Assembly (NCBI GenBank): GCA_964463145.1
Contig: CAYXBG010000034.1
Location: forward strand, 1-16,345
Length of the DNA: 16,345 nt
Direction of reading: 5' to 3'
Source: CAYXBG01 sp964463145
Lineage (GTDB): Bacteria; Acidobacteriota; UBA6911; RPQK01; CBDAPI01
A program made the position numbers and the translations under genes. The notes below the pieces were generated by a model. It saw only the letters and a program-made list of their open reading frames with translations. It made no database searches and had not been told where the DNA came from. Position 1 is the stretch's first letter. Each line of letters starts with the position of its first letter. Below, piece after piece: positions 7,634 through 14,875 of the stretch.

Positions 7634-8455
7634 TCACCGTTCGTCCGTAGGGATTCTTCTTGAAGGCAAACCACCACCCCACACAGGCTCTTCTTCCCGT
7701 GAATCCACTCTAAGATACCTCGAAAGGATCCTAACGGCCCCATATGCAGGAATAGTATCCAAAAGTGCGACGACCATTTTGAAAACGTATCCGGAGGCGA
7801 TAAAAACAAGTAACTGAGAGAAGAGCGGCTCATCAATTTTGATCGGCAGCGCTCCCGCGAAATAGTGAGTGATAAGAATAACGGCCACCGTATCAACCAT
7901 CTGACTGGTCATCGTTGAAACATTGTTGCGAAGCCAAAGGTGCCTCCCCGATGTTATTTTTTTTAGCCAGTGGAATATCTTGACGTCACATAACTGCGCC
8001 GTCAGATAAGCAATCATAGAAGCCGCAACAGATCCAAATGTGAGTTGGCGGACTTCGAAAAACACAGGAAGTCTACCAGCAGCATCCCTGACCAATTCTC
8101 CAGTAGCGGGTTCAATCTCTTCAAACCCGGGTAAAACACCTCCTATCCACAGAACAAAAACTACCCAAATATTAAGTATGAGTCCGATCCAAACCACCCA
8201 GTTAGCTCTTCTCTGCCCATATAGTTCGCTGATCAGGTCCGTACATAAAAAGGTGACTGGGTATGGCAAGACACCAACAGCAACAGCAAATGGTATCTTC
8301 AAACCGAACAGTTCGAAGGAGAAATCAATGAAACGGGAAATACCGAGGATGTTCAACATCGTCAGCGTTCCCAGGAAAATAGCAGTAAGAAATAAAAAAA
8401 CCCGCTCTCTACGAGCCTGAAGAGTGGCTTCGGAGATAGTATGCAAAGGAGTCAT
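7634..8455 (-). CDS. yhhQ: Queuosine precursor transporter, YhhQ family
   Basis: Integral membrane protein of the Vut_1 (COG1738) family, whose E. coli member YhhQ imports queuosine precursors (preQ0/preQ1) for tRNA modification. The 273 residues contain about six hydrophobic segments (near 19-40, 52-72, 86-106, 140-160, 182-202, 214-236). Family motifs are the YPVTFLCTDLISELYG stretch (65-80) and the TAQLCDVKIFHWLKK and LRNNVSTMTSQMVDT stretches (152-189). A hydrophilic loop of about 30 residues between segments three and four (108-137) is longer than in E. coli YhhQ. The ATG at 8455 lacks a good Shine-Dalgarno; an imperfect 12-base palindrome lies just upstream (8468-8479). It follows the acyl-CoA ligase by 63 bases on the same strand and converges with lepB. 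Confidence 0.9.
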   Translation of the reverse strand: MTPLHTISEATLQARRERVFLFLTAIFLGTLTMLNILGISRFIDFSFELFGLKIPFAVAVGVLPYPVTFLCTDLISELYGQRRANWVVWIGLILNIWVVFVLWIGGVLPGFEEIEPATGELVRDAAGRLPVFFEVRQLTFGSVAASMIAYLTAQLCDVKIFHWLKKITSGRHLWLRNNVSTMTSQMVDTVAVILITHYFAGALPIKIDEPLFSQLLVFIASGYVFKMVVALLDTIPAYGAVRILSRYLRVDSREEEPVWGGGLPSRRIPTDER

Positions 8456-8518
8456 CGACGATCAAAGAACTGCACAGTTAGCTGGACGGGTAAATCGGCA
8501 GGCATATGTACTGATGAT

Positions 8519-10204
8519 TCAAGAAGGACTCTGTCTATGCAACTTTGCATCAGCCTTTTCCCTCTCTTCGTCCATTAGAACACGCTTTAATATTTTCCCT
8601 ATGCTGCTCTTTGGTAATTCCGAGCGAAATTCAAATTGCTTGGGAATCTTGTGTTTAGCGAGCTTCCCAATGCAGAACTCCACCACATCGATTTTACTTA
8701 GCTCGGCATCCTCGAGAGTAACGATGAAAGCCTTTACAACCTCTTCCCGTACACGGCTGGGAACACCTAGCACTGCAACCTCTGAAATAGATGGGTGGGT
8801 CATAAGTACTTCTTCGATTTCCCTGGGATAAATATTCATTCCTGCGCTTATGATGATGTCCTTAGCTCTATCCACAATAGAAACAAATCCGTCTCCATCC
8901 TGAGTAGCCAGATCACCGGTCAGAAACCACCCATTTGCAAAGACCTGCTCGGTCTCTTCGGGCATGTTCCAATATTCCCGCATTACCTGTGGTCCACGTA
9001 AAGCCAGTTCGCCCACCTCCCCAGTGTCCAGCTCTGTTCGAGTGTCAGGATCAACTATTCTCGCTTCCGTGTCAGAGATTGGGATTCCGATGGATCCCAA
9101 TTTCCTCTTACCGCAAAGGGGATTGACAATGGCTACAGGAGAAGTTTCTGAAAGCCCATAACCCTCTACTAATCTTCCTCCTGTCATTTTTTCAAATCGA
9201 ATCTGGACATCTTCCGGCAGTGCTGCTCCTCCACTAACACACATCCTTATAGAATTAATGTCCTCAGGAACGATTCCAGGAAAACGGGTTACCGAGTTGT
9301 ACATAGATGGTACCCCACAGAAGATAGTGGGGCGGTGCTTCTTAATCCTCTTGACAACATCCGCAAGGTCAAAACGAGGAAGAAGAACAAGGGTCGCTCT
9401 GGACAGAATACCCAAATGCAAAGAAGTAGTCATGCCATAGCTGTGGAAAAAAGGCAGCACAGAAAGGATAGTTTCACGAGATTCCCCACTAACACCCATC
9501 CAACGACCAGTCTGAAGAACATTGGCAACCAGATTCCGGTGAGTTAGGACCGCTCCTTTGGAGATGCCCGTTGTGCCCCCCGTGTACAACAGAATAGCTA
9601 TATCATCAGGAGTAGTGGGGTGAGTACGGATAACCGGAAAACGTTTTTTCAGAAGGTCCCTATAGAAGTATATGTTCTCTCCCGGTTCAATAGGAGCTTT
9701 TCCGCGATTTTTAATCCGATACCCAACCTTTAGAGGGAGTGGCAGGAAGTCCTGAATGCCCATATAGATAACACGTTTTACTGAAGTCTCCGGGATTACT
9801 GAACTAAGACGGGGATGTAGAAGATCTAGACACACCACAGTCTCAACACTTGAATCGTTGAGCTGCAGCTTAAGCTCTCTCTCTACGTATAGAGGATTGG
9901 TAGGAACGAGAATCGCCCCAAGTTTCATCGCAGCAAAGTGAGCAACCGCATACCCGGGTAAATTGGGTAATATGAGAGCGACTCGATCCCCACTAGAAAC
10001 ACCAAGGGAAGCTAGTGCAGAGGCAAATTTCTCTGCTTGTTTACCCAACTGCCCGTAGGTAGTTCTCTTGCCGAAAAAGAAGGTAGCAGGACGATTAAGA
10101 CTAGCCGTTACTGCCTCTTCAAAAAACTCGTAAATCGTCTTCTCCGGGTATTCCAGATGAAGAGGCACACCCTCGTCATAGAATTCCTGCCATTTTTTAC
10201 TCAA
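8519..10204 (-). CDS. fadD: Long-chain fatty acid-CoA ligase (AMP-forming)
   Basis: Acyl-adenylate-forming enzyme that activates fatty acids with ATP and CoA for degradation or lipid synthesis. All core motifs are present in the 561 residues: the phosphate-binding loop YTGGTTGISKG (207-217), PFFHSYG (251-257), SGGAALP (324-330), EGYGLSETSP (347-356), WFLTGD with Asp431, DRAKDIIISAGMNIYPREIE (445-464) and the C-terminal catalytic Lys537 in PKSSIGKILKR. The motifs fit long-chain ligases best, but chain length cannot be read from sequence; a related acyl- or aryl-CoA ligase is possible. The start is TTG at 10204 with AAGGGAG five bases upstream. It stands 203 bases after the membrane acetyltransferase gene and 63 bases before yhhQ. 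Confidence 0.92.
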   Translation of the reverse strand: MSKKWQEFYDEGVPLHLEYPEKTIYEFFEEAVTASLNRPATFFFGKRTTYGQLGKQAEKFASALASLGVSSGDRVALILPNLPGYAVAHFAAMKLGAILVPTNPLYVERELKLQLNDSSVETVVCLDLLHPRLSSVIPETSVKRVIYMGIQDFLPLPLKVGYRIKNRGKAPIEPGENIYFYRDLLKKRFPVIRTHPTTPDDIAILLYTGGTTGISKGAVLTHRNLVANVLQTGRWMGVSGESRETILSVLPFFHSYGMTTSLHLGILSRATLVLLPRFDLADVVKRIKKHRPTIFCGVPSMYNSVTRFPGIVPEDINSIRMCVSGGAALPEDVQIRFEKMTGGRLVEGYGLSETSPVAIVNPLCGKRKLGSIGIPISDTEARIVDPDTRTELDTGEVGELALRGPQVMREYWNMPEETEQVFANGWFLTGDLATQDGDGFVSIVDRAKDIIISAGMNIYPREIEEVLMTHPSISEVAVLGVPSRVREEVVKAFIVTLEDAELSKIDVVEFCIGKLAKHKIPKQFEFRSELPKSSIGKILKRVLMDEEREKADAKLHRQSPS

Positions 10205-10209
10205 AAACT

Positions 10210-10216
10210 CTCCCTT
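10210..10216 (-). promoter_or_regulatory. Shine-Dalgarno that fixes the TTG start of the acyl-CoA ligase
   Basis: AAGGGAG on the minus strand, five bases before TTG at 10204. It supports initiation at a non-ATG codon, as for gpmI. Confidence 0.65.
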
Positions 10217-10407
10217 CGCTCTCTTACCTTTCCAGACTCTACCAAAAAGTAACAGGCTTGGCAGTCAGAGACCCCGTCAGACTAGGATCTATGCAATAGA
10301 ATAACACCTCTGATCGATCGAATAGACTCGGCAAAAAGCTGAAAAGAATCCTTGCTGTTATCTGTCATGTTCTACAACCCACCGGGTTCGTTTGGGGATC
10401 GAGTTAT

Positions 10408-11502
10408 TCAGACTTTAAGAAAAATTCGGCGACGATAAAATATCCTCATTAGCCAATACCACAAAATTACGTAAGAGAGTGCAAAAGCTAGGGAAGCATT
10501 CATCGGATCCAACCAACTCATGAATACATTCTGGACAACCCAGTTTTTCAAGGAAAGCTCTGGGCCCACTCGAACGGTAGTCATTAGACTTGCCACCATA
10601 CCCGACAACACGTAGACCGTTATTGAGTTAACCCCGAAAACAATAGCTGGCTGGAAAAACTTCCTGTACCCCTTGACGTCCACCAACCATTGACATGCAC
10701 CCATGAACTGAAGGGCAGCGCCAGAAGTTAGCAGGACATAGGAACTCGTCCAAATTGCTTTATTGATGGGGAAAATGCTTCCCCAGAAAATTCCTAGAAT
10801 GCACAAGGCCCATCCGGATACAAACAACCAGGCAGCCACTTCCCTTCTGGGAACTGAGGATAAGAGGAATAAGCCACACAACACACCTATAAGAGTGGAA
10901 GCTATGGCAGGCAAAGTACTTAGAATACCCTCCGGATCCCAAGTTGTCTGGTACATCTGACCAGGGAGAAGAAGGGAATCTACCCAGGCTGCCAGGTTCG
11001 CTTCTGGTGTCAGTACACCAGGTCCATGACCGGGTACAGACACCAAAGTCATCAGACCCCAATATCCAAGAAGGATCAACACTACAGCCCACTTAACATT
11101 CCTCCTGTTGACGTAAAGAAAGATTATAGAGGCGAACAAATAGACAATGGCTATGCGCTGCAAAACACCCGCAATACGTAAACTTTCGAAGTCGAATCTC
11201 GGGAACAGGTGAAGAAATATCCCAAGCAAGAAAATGACACTACTACGCCGCAGAACTTTGATTAAAAGGCCATTCTTCTGATTCGAATACTCATACTTAC
11301 TAAAAGAAAAGGGCATTGCCACCCCGATGATAAAAAGAAAAAATGGATATATCAGATCTGTTGGGGTCCAGCCGTTCCACTTTGCGTGCAAAAGGGGTGC
11401 GTATACAGCATTCCAGGTCCCGGGGTTATTAACCAGAATCATTGCGGCAATTGTAATACCCCTAAACGCATCCAGAGAAAGCAACCTCTCAGATCTACTC
11501 AT
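10408..11502 (-). CDS. Membrane acyltransferase, heparan-alpha-glucosaminide N-acetyltransferase (HGSNAT/DUF5009) family
   Basis: A 364-residue multispanning protein with about ten hydrophobic segments. The N-terminal RLLSLDAFRGITIAAMILVNN (6-26) and LLHAKWNGWTPTDLIYPFF (37-55) are hallmarks of the family; His39 matches the active-site histidine of human HGSNAT, which moves acetyl from acetyl-CoA across the membrane to a glucosamine amino group. RIAGVLQRIAIVY (108-120) is a second family motif. Bacterial members (NagX-like) occur in amino-sugar loci, but their reaction is mostly unproven. The ATG at 11502 has AAAGG about ten bases upstream. It follows the enolase-like gene by 61 bases on the same strand, so a shared transcript is likely and an amino-sugar role for the locus is plausible but not shown. 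Confidence 0.85.
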   Translation of the reverse strand: MSRSERLLSLDAFRGITIAAMILVNNPGTWNAVYAPLLHAKWNGWTPTDLIYPFFLFIIGVAMPFSFSKYEYSNQKNGLLIKVLRRSSVIFLLGIFLHLFPRFDFESLRIAGVLQRIAIVYLFASIIFLYVNRRNVKWAVVLILLGYWGLMTLVSVPGHGPGVLTPEANLAAWVDSLLLPGQMYQTTWDPEGILSTLPAIASTLIGVLCGLFLLSSVPRREVAAWLFVSGWALCILGIFWGSIFPINKAIWTSSYVLLTSGAALQFMGACQWLVDVKGYRKFFQPAIVFGVNSITVYVLSGMVASLMTTVRVGPELSLKNWVVQNVFMSWLDPMNASLAFALSYVILWYWLMRIFYRRRIFLKV

Positions 11503-11563
11503 TGTTATTTAACCTTTCTCCGATTGTCGGAACACTCGTCTCAAATATCCCTAAAAATCCTAA

Positions 11564-12991
11564 TTAACGAAAAAGTTCGATGTCTAATTTCTTTGATCCG
11601 ACATCAGGCAATACACTACTGGCAAATCCTATACCCCCCAGACTCCGGAGGTCTAGAAGACCTTTTCGAATCTTCAAGCGAACAGGACCCTCTAGATCAG
11701 TGTATAGGCTAGGGTGATTCTTTAAAAAGTTTTCCTGCTCCTCTCGCGTAGTATCAGCAAACCCGCAGACATAGTGATGTCCGTTTCGCTCGACATGATT
11801 GATACCTAGGATCGCAACTAAAGCCAAATCTTGCTGAATTGCTAAACCTGGCTGCGTAGTCAAATCTTCACCAGACATAAAAAAAGTTTCAGCACCAGCT
11901 TTTTCGTTCCAGGCTTGACAGCGAGCAAGGTTGATCAAGGACTTGTAAAAACCTTTACAAGATTTACTAGAAACTCCCGAATAACCCACTTCTCGAGCTT
12001 CGCAAAAAGACGAAAGCTCTTGGTCTGACTCATCAATTATCACAGACCGCCCCAACCGATTTCTATCTATCGGATTATCAAAAGCTCTGTCCCGGTGTAA
12101 AGGTTGTTCAAGAAAATCCACTGCCTCCCAGAACCGTCGAAGACTACTTCTCTTCTGAATCTCTTCCGAAAATTTCAAGACCTGTTCTATTTCCTGATAT
12201 TGCTCGTTCCCATCCAGAGTAATACGACATCCGGAACACCTATCCAAAATGCGAGAAATTTTTTCTAGCCTGACTAAGTCCTTATCGAGATCACCACATA
12301 CCTTGATCTTGAAATACCGATTTCCATAGGTAGCAATTACCTCCTCCAAGGTTTCCGGAAGGCCATCGTTCTGTCGATTTCTAGTATGCAAATCCGACTC
12401 AGTAATAGGGTCTTCAAGGCCCACGGTATGGCGCGCATGTATCTCGTCCAAAGGATGGAGACGACTCAAGAAATCATCCCAATCCCATCCCTCCAAATCC
12501 GCAAATACGGGATGGAAGCAGAATCCTGGCAGATTACCTCTGATGGCCTTCCAAAACGAAACCCCCTCTATTCGACATACCCCATCCAGAACAGCTCGAT
12601 CCAAAAGTGCCGGTCCGAAAGAAGCGACCAGTGGGTTCATTCCAGCCAAAGCACCTGATCTGATTTGTTTTTGATAGTTCTCTATCGATAGTTCGAATGT
12701 AGTTTTAAAATCACTCTGGGACAAATATTGCTCCGAGACCATTCGGAGAGACTGTCGCAAATCATCGAAGTTTTCTTCGTTGGAAAGTTCTGGATCTTTG
12801 TCGAACCACTTTGGGACTAACATCTCTGCAGACATACCCAGCCCTTCACTACCATCCTCTCTAAGGACCCGGGCTTCAACAAAAATCTGAGGAGCTTGTT
12901 CTAAAGAGACTACTCCGAAGCGAAATGGGAATCTCAATTGAACCTTACGTTCATGAGTTCTAACACTAAGCAATTTAACTTTCACGCACAC
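11564..12991 (-). CDS. Enolase-superfamily protein, muconate-lactonizing/mandelate-racemase-like, substrate unknown
   Basis: A 475-residue cytosolic protein with an N-terminal capping region (FPFRFGVVSLEQAP at 21-34, LVPKWFDKDPELS at 58-70) and a C-terminal TIM barrel. The catalytic set of the muconate-lactonizing subgroup can be read in order: the K-x-K pair in YFKIKVCGD (Lys228, Lys230), Asp260 and Glu263 in LDGNEQ, Glu295 in LEQPL, Asp320 in IIDESD and Lys343 in SSKSCKG. Such enzymes abstract a proton alpha to a carboxylate; dehydration or epimerisation of a sugar acid or amide is possible, but no reaction is established. It is longer than the usual 350-400 residues. The start is GTG at 12991 just after an in-frame stop; a GTG at 12985 is an alternative. 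It diverges from the epimerase gene and precedes the acetyltransferase gene. Confidence 0.8.
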   Translation of the reverse strand: MCVKVKLLSVRTHERKVQLRFPFRFGVVSLEQAPQIFVEARVLREDGSEGLGMSAEMLVPKWFDKDPELSNEENFDDLRQSLRMVSEQYLSQSDFKTTFELSIENYQKQIRSGALAGMNPLVASFGPALLDRAVLDGVCRIEGVSFWKAIRGNLPGFCFHPVFADLEGWDWDDFLSRLHPLDEIHARHTVGLEDPITESDLHTRNRQNDGLPETLEEVIATYGNRYFKIKVCGDLDKDLVRLEKISRILDRCSGCRITLDGNEQYQEIEQVLKFSEEIQKRSSLRRFWEAVDFLEQPLHRDRAFDNPIDRNRLGRSVIIDESDQELSSFCEAREVGYSGVSSKSCKGFYKSLINLARCQAWNEKAGAETFFMSGEDLTTQPGLAIQQDLALVAILGINHVERNGHHYVCGFADTTREEQENFLKNHPSLYTDLEGPVRLKIRKGLLDLRSLGGIGFASSVLPDVGSKKLDIELFR

Positions 12992-13019
12992 ACACTACTT
13001 TCAAGACCATCAAAATTAC

Positions 13020-13048
13020 TTGATAGAGACGAGATTTAGTAATAAAAA
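13020..13048 (+). promoter_or_regulatory. Predicted promoter of the sugar epimerase gene
   Basis: TTGATA (13020-13025; 5 of 6 consensus bases) and TAAAAA (13043-13048; 4 of 6) are separated by 17 bases in the short divergent region between the enolase-like and epimerase genes. Initiation would fall at about 13055, next to the ATG at 13056, implying a leaderless message. The -10 match is modest in an A-rich stretch. Confidence 0.35.
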
Positions 13049-13055
13049 TATCCTC

Positions 13056-13898
13056 ATGCAATTGTCAATCTGTAATGAGGTTATACAAGATCTATCCTTC
13101 GAGGAGCAGTGTCGATTCGCTGCCTCTTTGGGTTACGACGGTATCGAGATCGCACCTTTTACCCTTTCTGAAAACCCTCATCTTATCGATTCTAAAACAA
13201 TATCCCGCATCCGTGCTGTAGCAGAAACTGAAGGGATAGCCCTAACCAGTCTCCACTGGTTGCTTATAACTCCTCCGGGATTATCCATCACTAGTCAAGA
13301 TGTAGGTATTCTCTCAAAAACAGAACATATTCTGAAAAGTCTTGTTACGCTCTGTAGTGACCTCGGAGGGACCTCTATGGTTCACGGTTCTCCGGCGCAA
13401 CGGATAGTAAAGCCCGGCCAGAACCGACATGAAGTCTTCCAAAGAGTTGCCGAGATGTTTCAGAGGGTTTCTGAACAGGCAAAGCTCAATAACATAGTAT
13501 ATTGTATTGAGCCTCTGGATTCCTCAGAAACAAATTTCATAAACAATATACAAGAAGCTGTTGAGCTTGTGCGGGCTGTTGATTCCCCATTTTTCAAAAC
13601 GATGCTTGACTGCAAAGCAGCAAGACCATCTGAAACTGTCCCAGTGGAAGAACTCCTCGATACTTGGCTACCTACAGGAGACATTGCACACGTCCACCTC
13701 AATGACTGTAACCGAAAAGGTCCTGGGCAGGGGCTAGATACTTTCGCAGAGGTGATAGACGCTCTCCACCGACATAACTATCAGGGAGTTGTCGCAGTCG
13801 AACCCTTCGACTACTTACCCGATGGACCTTCAAGTGCTGCTAGAGCAGCTGGCTTCATTCAGGGCCTCCGAGAAGGACTCGCATTTGGGAAACTCTAA
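13056..13898 (+). CDS. Sugar phosphate isomerase/epimerase family TIM-barrel protein
   Basis: A 280-residue xylose-isomerase-like TIM-barrel protein (AP_endonuc_2 family) related to D-tagatose/ketose 3-epimerases, inositol-pathway enzymes and hydroxypyruvate isomerases. The N-terminus reads LSICNEV and GYDGIEIAPF (residues 27-36). Likely divalent-metal ligands are Glu152 (CIEPL), Asp185 (MLDCKAA), His212 or His214 (AHVHLND) and Glu249 (VAVEPF), an order and spacing like the tagatose epimerase group. The substrate cannot be told from sequence. The frame opens at TTG 13020, but the ATG at 13056 gives the expected family N-terminus; neither has a Shine-Dalgarno. It is divergent from the enolase-like gene and its stop is five bases from the DUF6807 stop, so it is transcribed alone on the plus strand. 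Confidence 0.88.
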   Translation: MQLSICNEVIQDLSFEEQCRFAASLGYDGIEIAPFTLSENPHLIDSKTISRIRAVAETEGIALTSLHWLLITPPGLSITSQDVGILSKTEHILKSLVTLCSDLGGTSMVHGSPAQRIVKPGQNRHEVFQRVAEMFQRVSEQAKLNNIVYCIEPLDSSETNFINNIQEAVELVRAVDSPFFKTMLDCKAARPSETVPVEELLDTWLPTGDIAHVHLNDCNRKGPGQGLDTFAEVIDALHRHNYQGVVAVEPFDYLPDGPSSAARAAGFIQGLREGLAFGKL

Positions 13899-13903
13899 GA
13901 ACA

Positions 13904-14854
13904 TCAGCGAATGTAGTTCTGATAATCCTCGTCGATCTGAGTCTTATCTATAACTCCCGAATAAATCAAGAAGCGATATCTGAACTCAATGGATTCCCCC
14001 GGCATCCGCGTAACACCCTTCGGATTCGCGTTATCCACAAAGTCCTTTCTACCTAAAGGATTAGCCGAGAAGAGCCCATAAGCTCGTACATGCCAATAAG
14101 AAGGATGATTAAACGTAGTCGGATGATCAAAAATAGCCAAGGTAAGCATCTCTTTTTCAAGGCTTCCTTTCAATGCCACCCAGGATGAGCGTCGTCCCCA
14201 AATCTTGTCGGCTCCTTCCCGGCCTGAGGCGCTGAGATAACTTGCTTTCCCTCGATCCTCTCTTAATCGAGGATCTACCCGAATCGCAAAAAAACCCTCT
14301 TTGGTTTCCCCAAAATGAACTCGACTCCTAGCAACCAATCTGGAATGGACATCTATCCATCTCAATTTTGGAGTGGCTCCAAAGGAAAAACGTCTAAACT
14401 CTCTCAAGATAGCCATCCCAGAACCATCGATCCAGTCCAGTACGACCTCCAGCTCTGCAGGCGATCCATTCTCAAGACTCTTAATTTCTCGGTGGACAAT
14501 CTTGCCATCGCCCCGATGACGCCAAAAATCTGTTCCATTCACATCTCCATACGAAATATATAGAGATTCTTGGTGTAAATGGTCTTCTGCTTCATCTGGA
14601 CCGGCTGGCTCTAATGGGAAACGTCGATTGACAACATTTCCCCCTGCCGATAAAACTGGGAACAGAATAGGCTTCCGTCTCATCTCACCAAACAAATAAC
14701 TGGTGAATATTTCCCCACCTACCCAGACATCAACGCGAGAATCGGCTTCGCGGTAATTTAGCTTGACCGGCTGTCCCAGTAGAGCGTCCCCAAAAAAGAA
14801 GAGCCCTATCAGAGTCAACCTCAAAAGTAGTGCAGATTGTCCTGAGTTCAACAT
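13904..14854 (-). CDS. Exported DUF6807 (PmoA-family) protein
   Basis: A 316-residue protein with an N-terminal signal peptide (hydrophobic core ALLLRLTLIGLFFFG, likely cleavage near residue 28), so it is probably periplasmic or outer-membrane associated. Family features: GEIFTSYLFGE (47-57), DHLHQESLYISYGDVNG (91-107, usually DHPHHRGLW), GETKEGFFAIRV (182-193) and FDHPTTFNHPSYWHVRAYGL (242-261). DUF6807 proteins are commonly found with oxidoreductases and sugar epimerases in carbohydrate gene sets of Planctomycetota and Verrucomicrobiota; their activity is unknown to me. The PmoA label is historical and does not mean methane monooxygenase. It starts 21 bases after the symporter stop, so the two form an operon, and it converges with the epimerase gene. 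Confidence 0.82.
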   Translation of the reverse strand: MLNSGQSALLLRLTLIGLFFFGDALLGQPVKLNYREADSRVDVWVGGEIFTSYLFGEMRRKPILFPVLSAGGNVVNRRFPLEPAGPDEAEDHLHQESLYISYGDVNGTDFWRHRGDGKIVHREIKSLENGSPAELEVVLDWIDGSGMAILREFRRFSFGATPKLRWIDVHSRLVARSRVHFGETKEGFFAIRVDPRLREDRGKASYLSASGREGADKIWGRRSSWVALKGSLEKEMLTLAIFDHPTTFNHPSYWHVRAYGLFSANPLGRKDFVDNANPKGVTRMPGESIEFRYRFLIYSGVIDKTQIDEDYQNYIR

Positions 14855-14875
14855 TTCAGCCGTGAAGTCCGGAAA

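Noticed and set aside
8040..9547. Plus-strand ORFs opposite yhhQ and the acyl-CoA ligase
   Set aside because: They lie antisense to genes with full motif sets and have low-complexity, Ser/Thr/Pro-rich translations typical of chance frames.
10282..10368. 28-codon ATG ORF on the minus strand between the acetyltransferase and acyl-CoA ligase genes
   Set aside because: Too short, no convincing ribosome site and no recognisable features. The 203-base gap otherwise holds only a weak extended -10-like TGTTATTCT (10298-10306, minus strand).
10376..10388. AACCC-ACC-GGGTT hairpin downstream of the acetyltransferase gene
   Set aside because: Only five base pairs and no T-tract follows in the direction of transcription, so it is not a credible intrinsic terminator.
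13020..13055. TTG start giving 12 extra residues for the epimerase
   Set aside because: No ribosome site precedes it, the family N-terminus begins at the ATG at 13056, and the TTG is better read as part of a -35 box.
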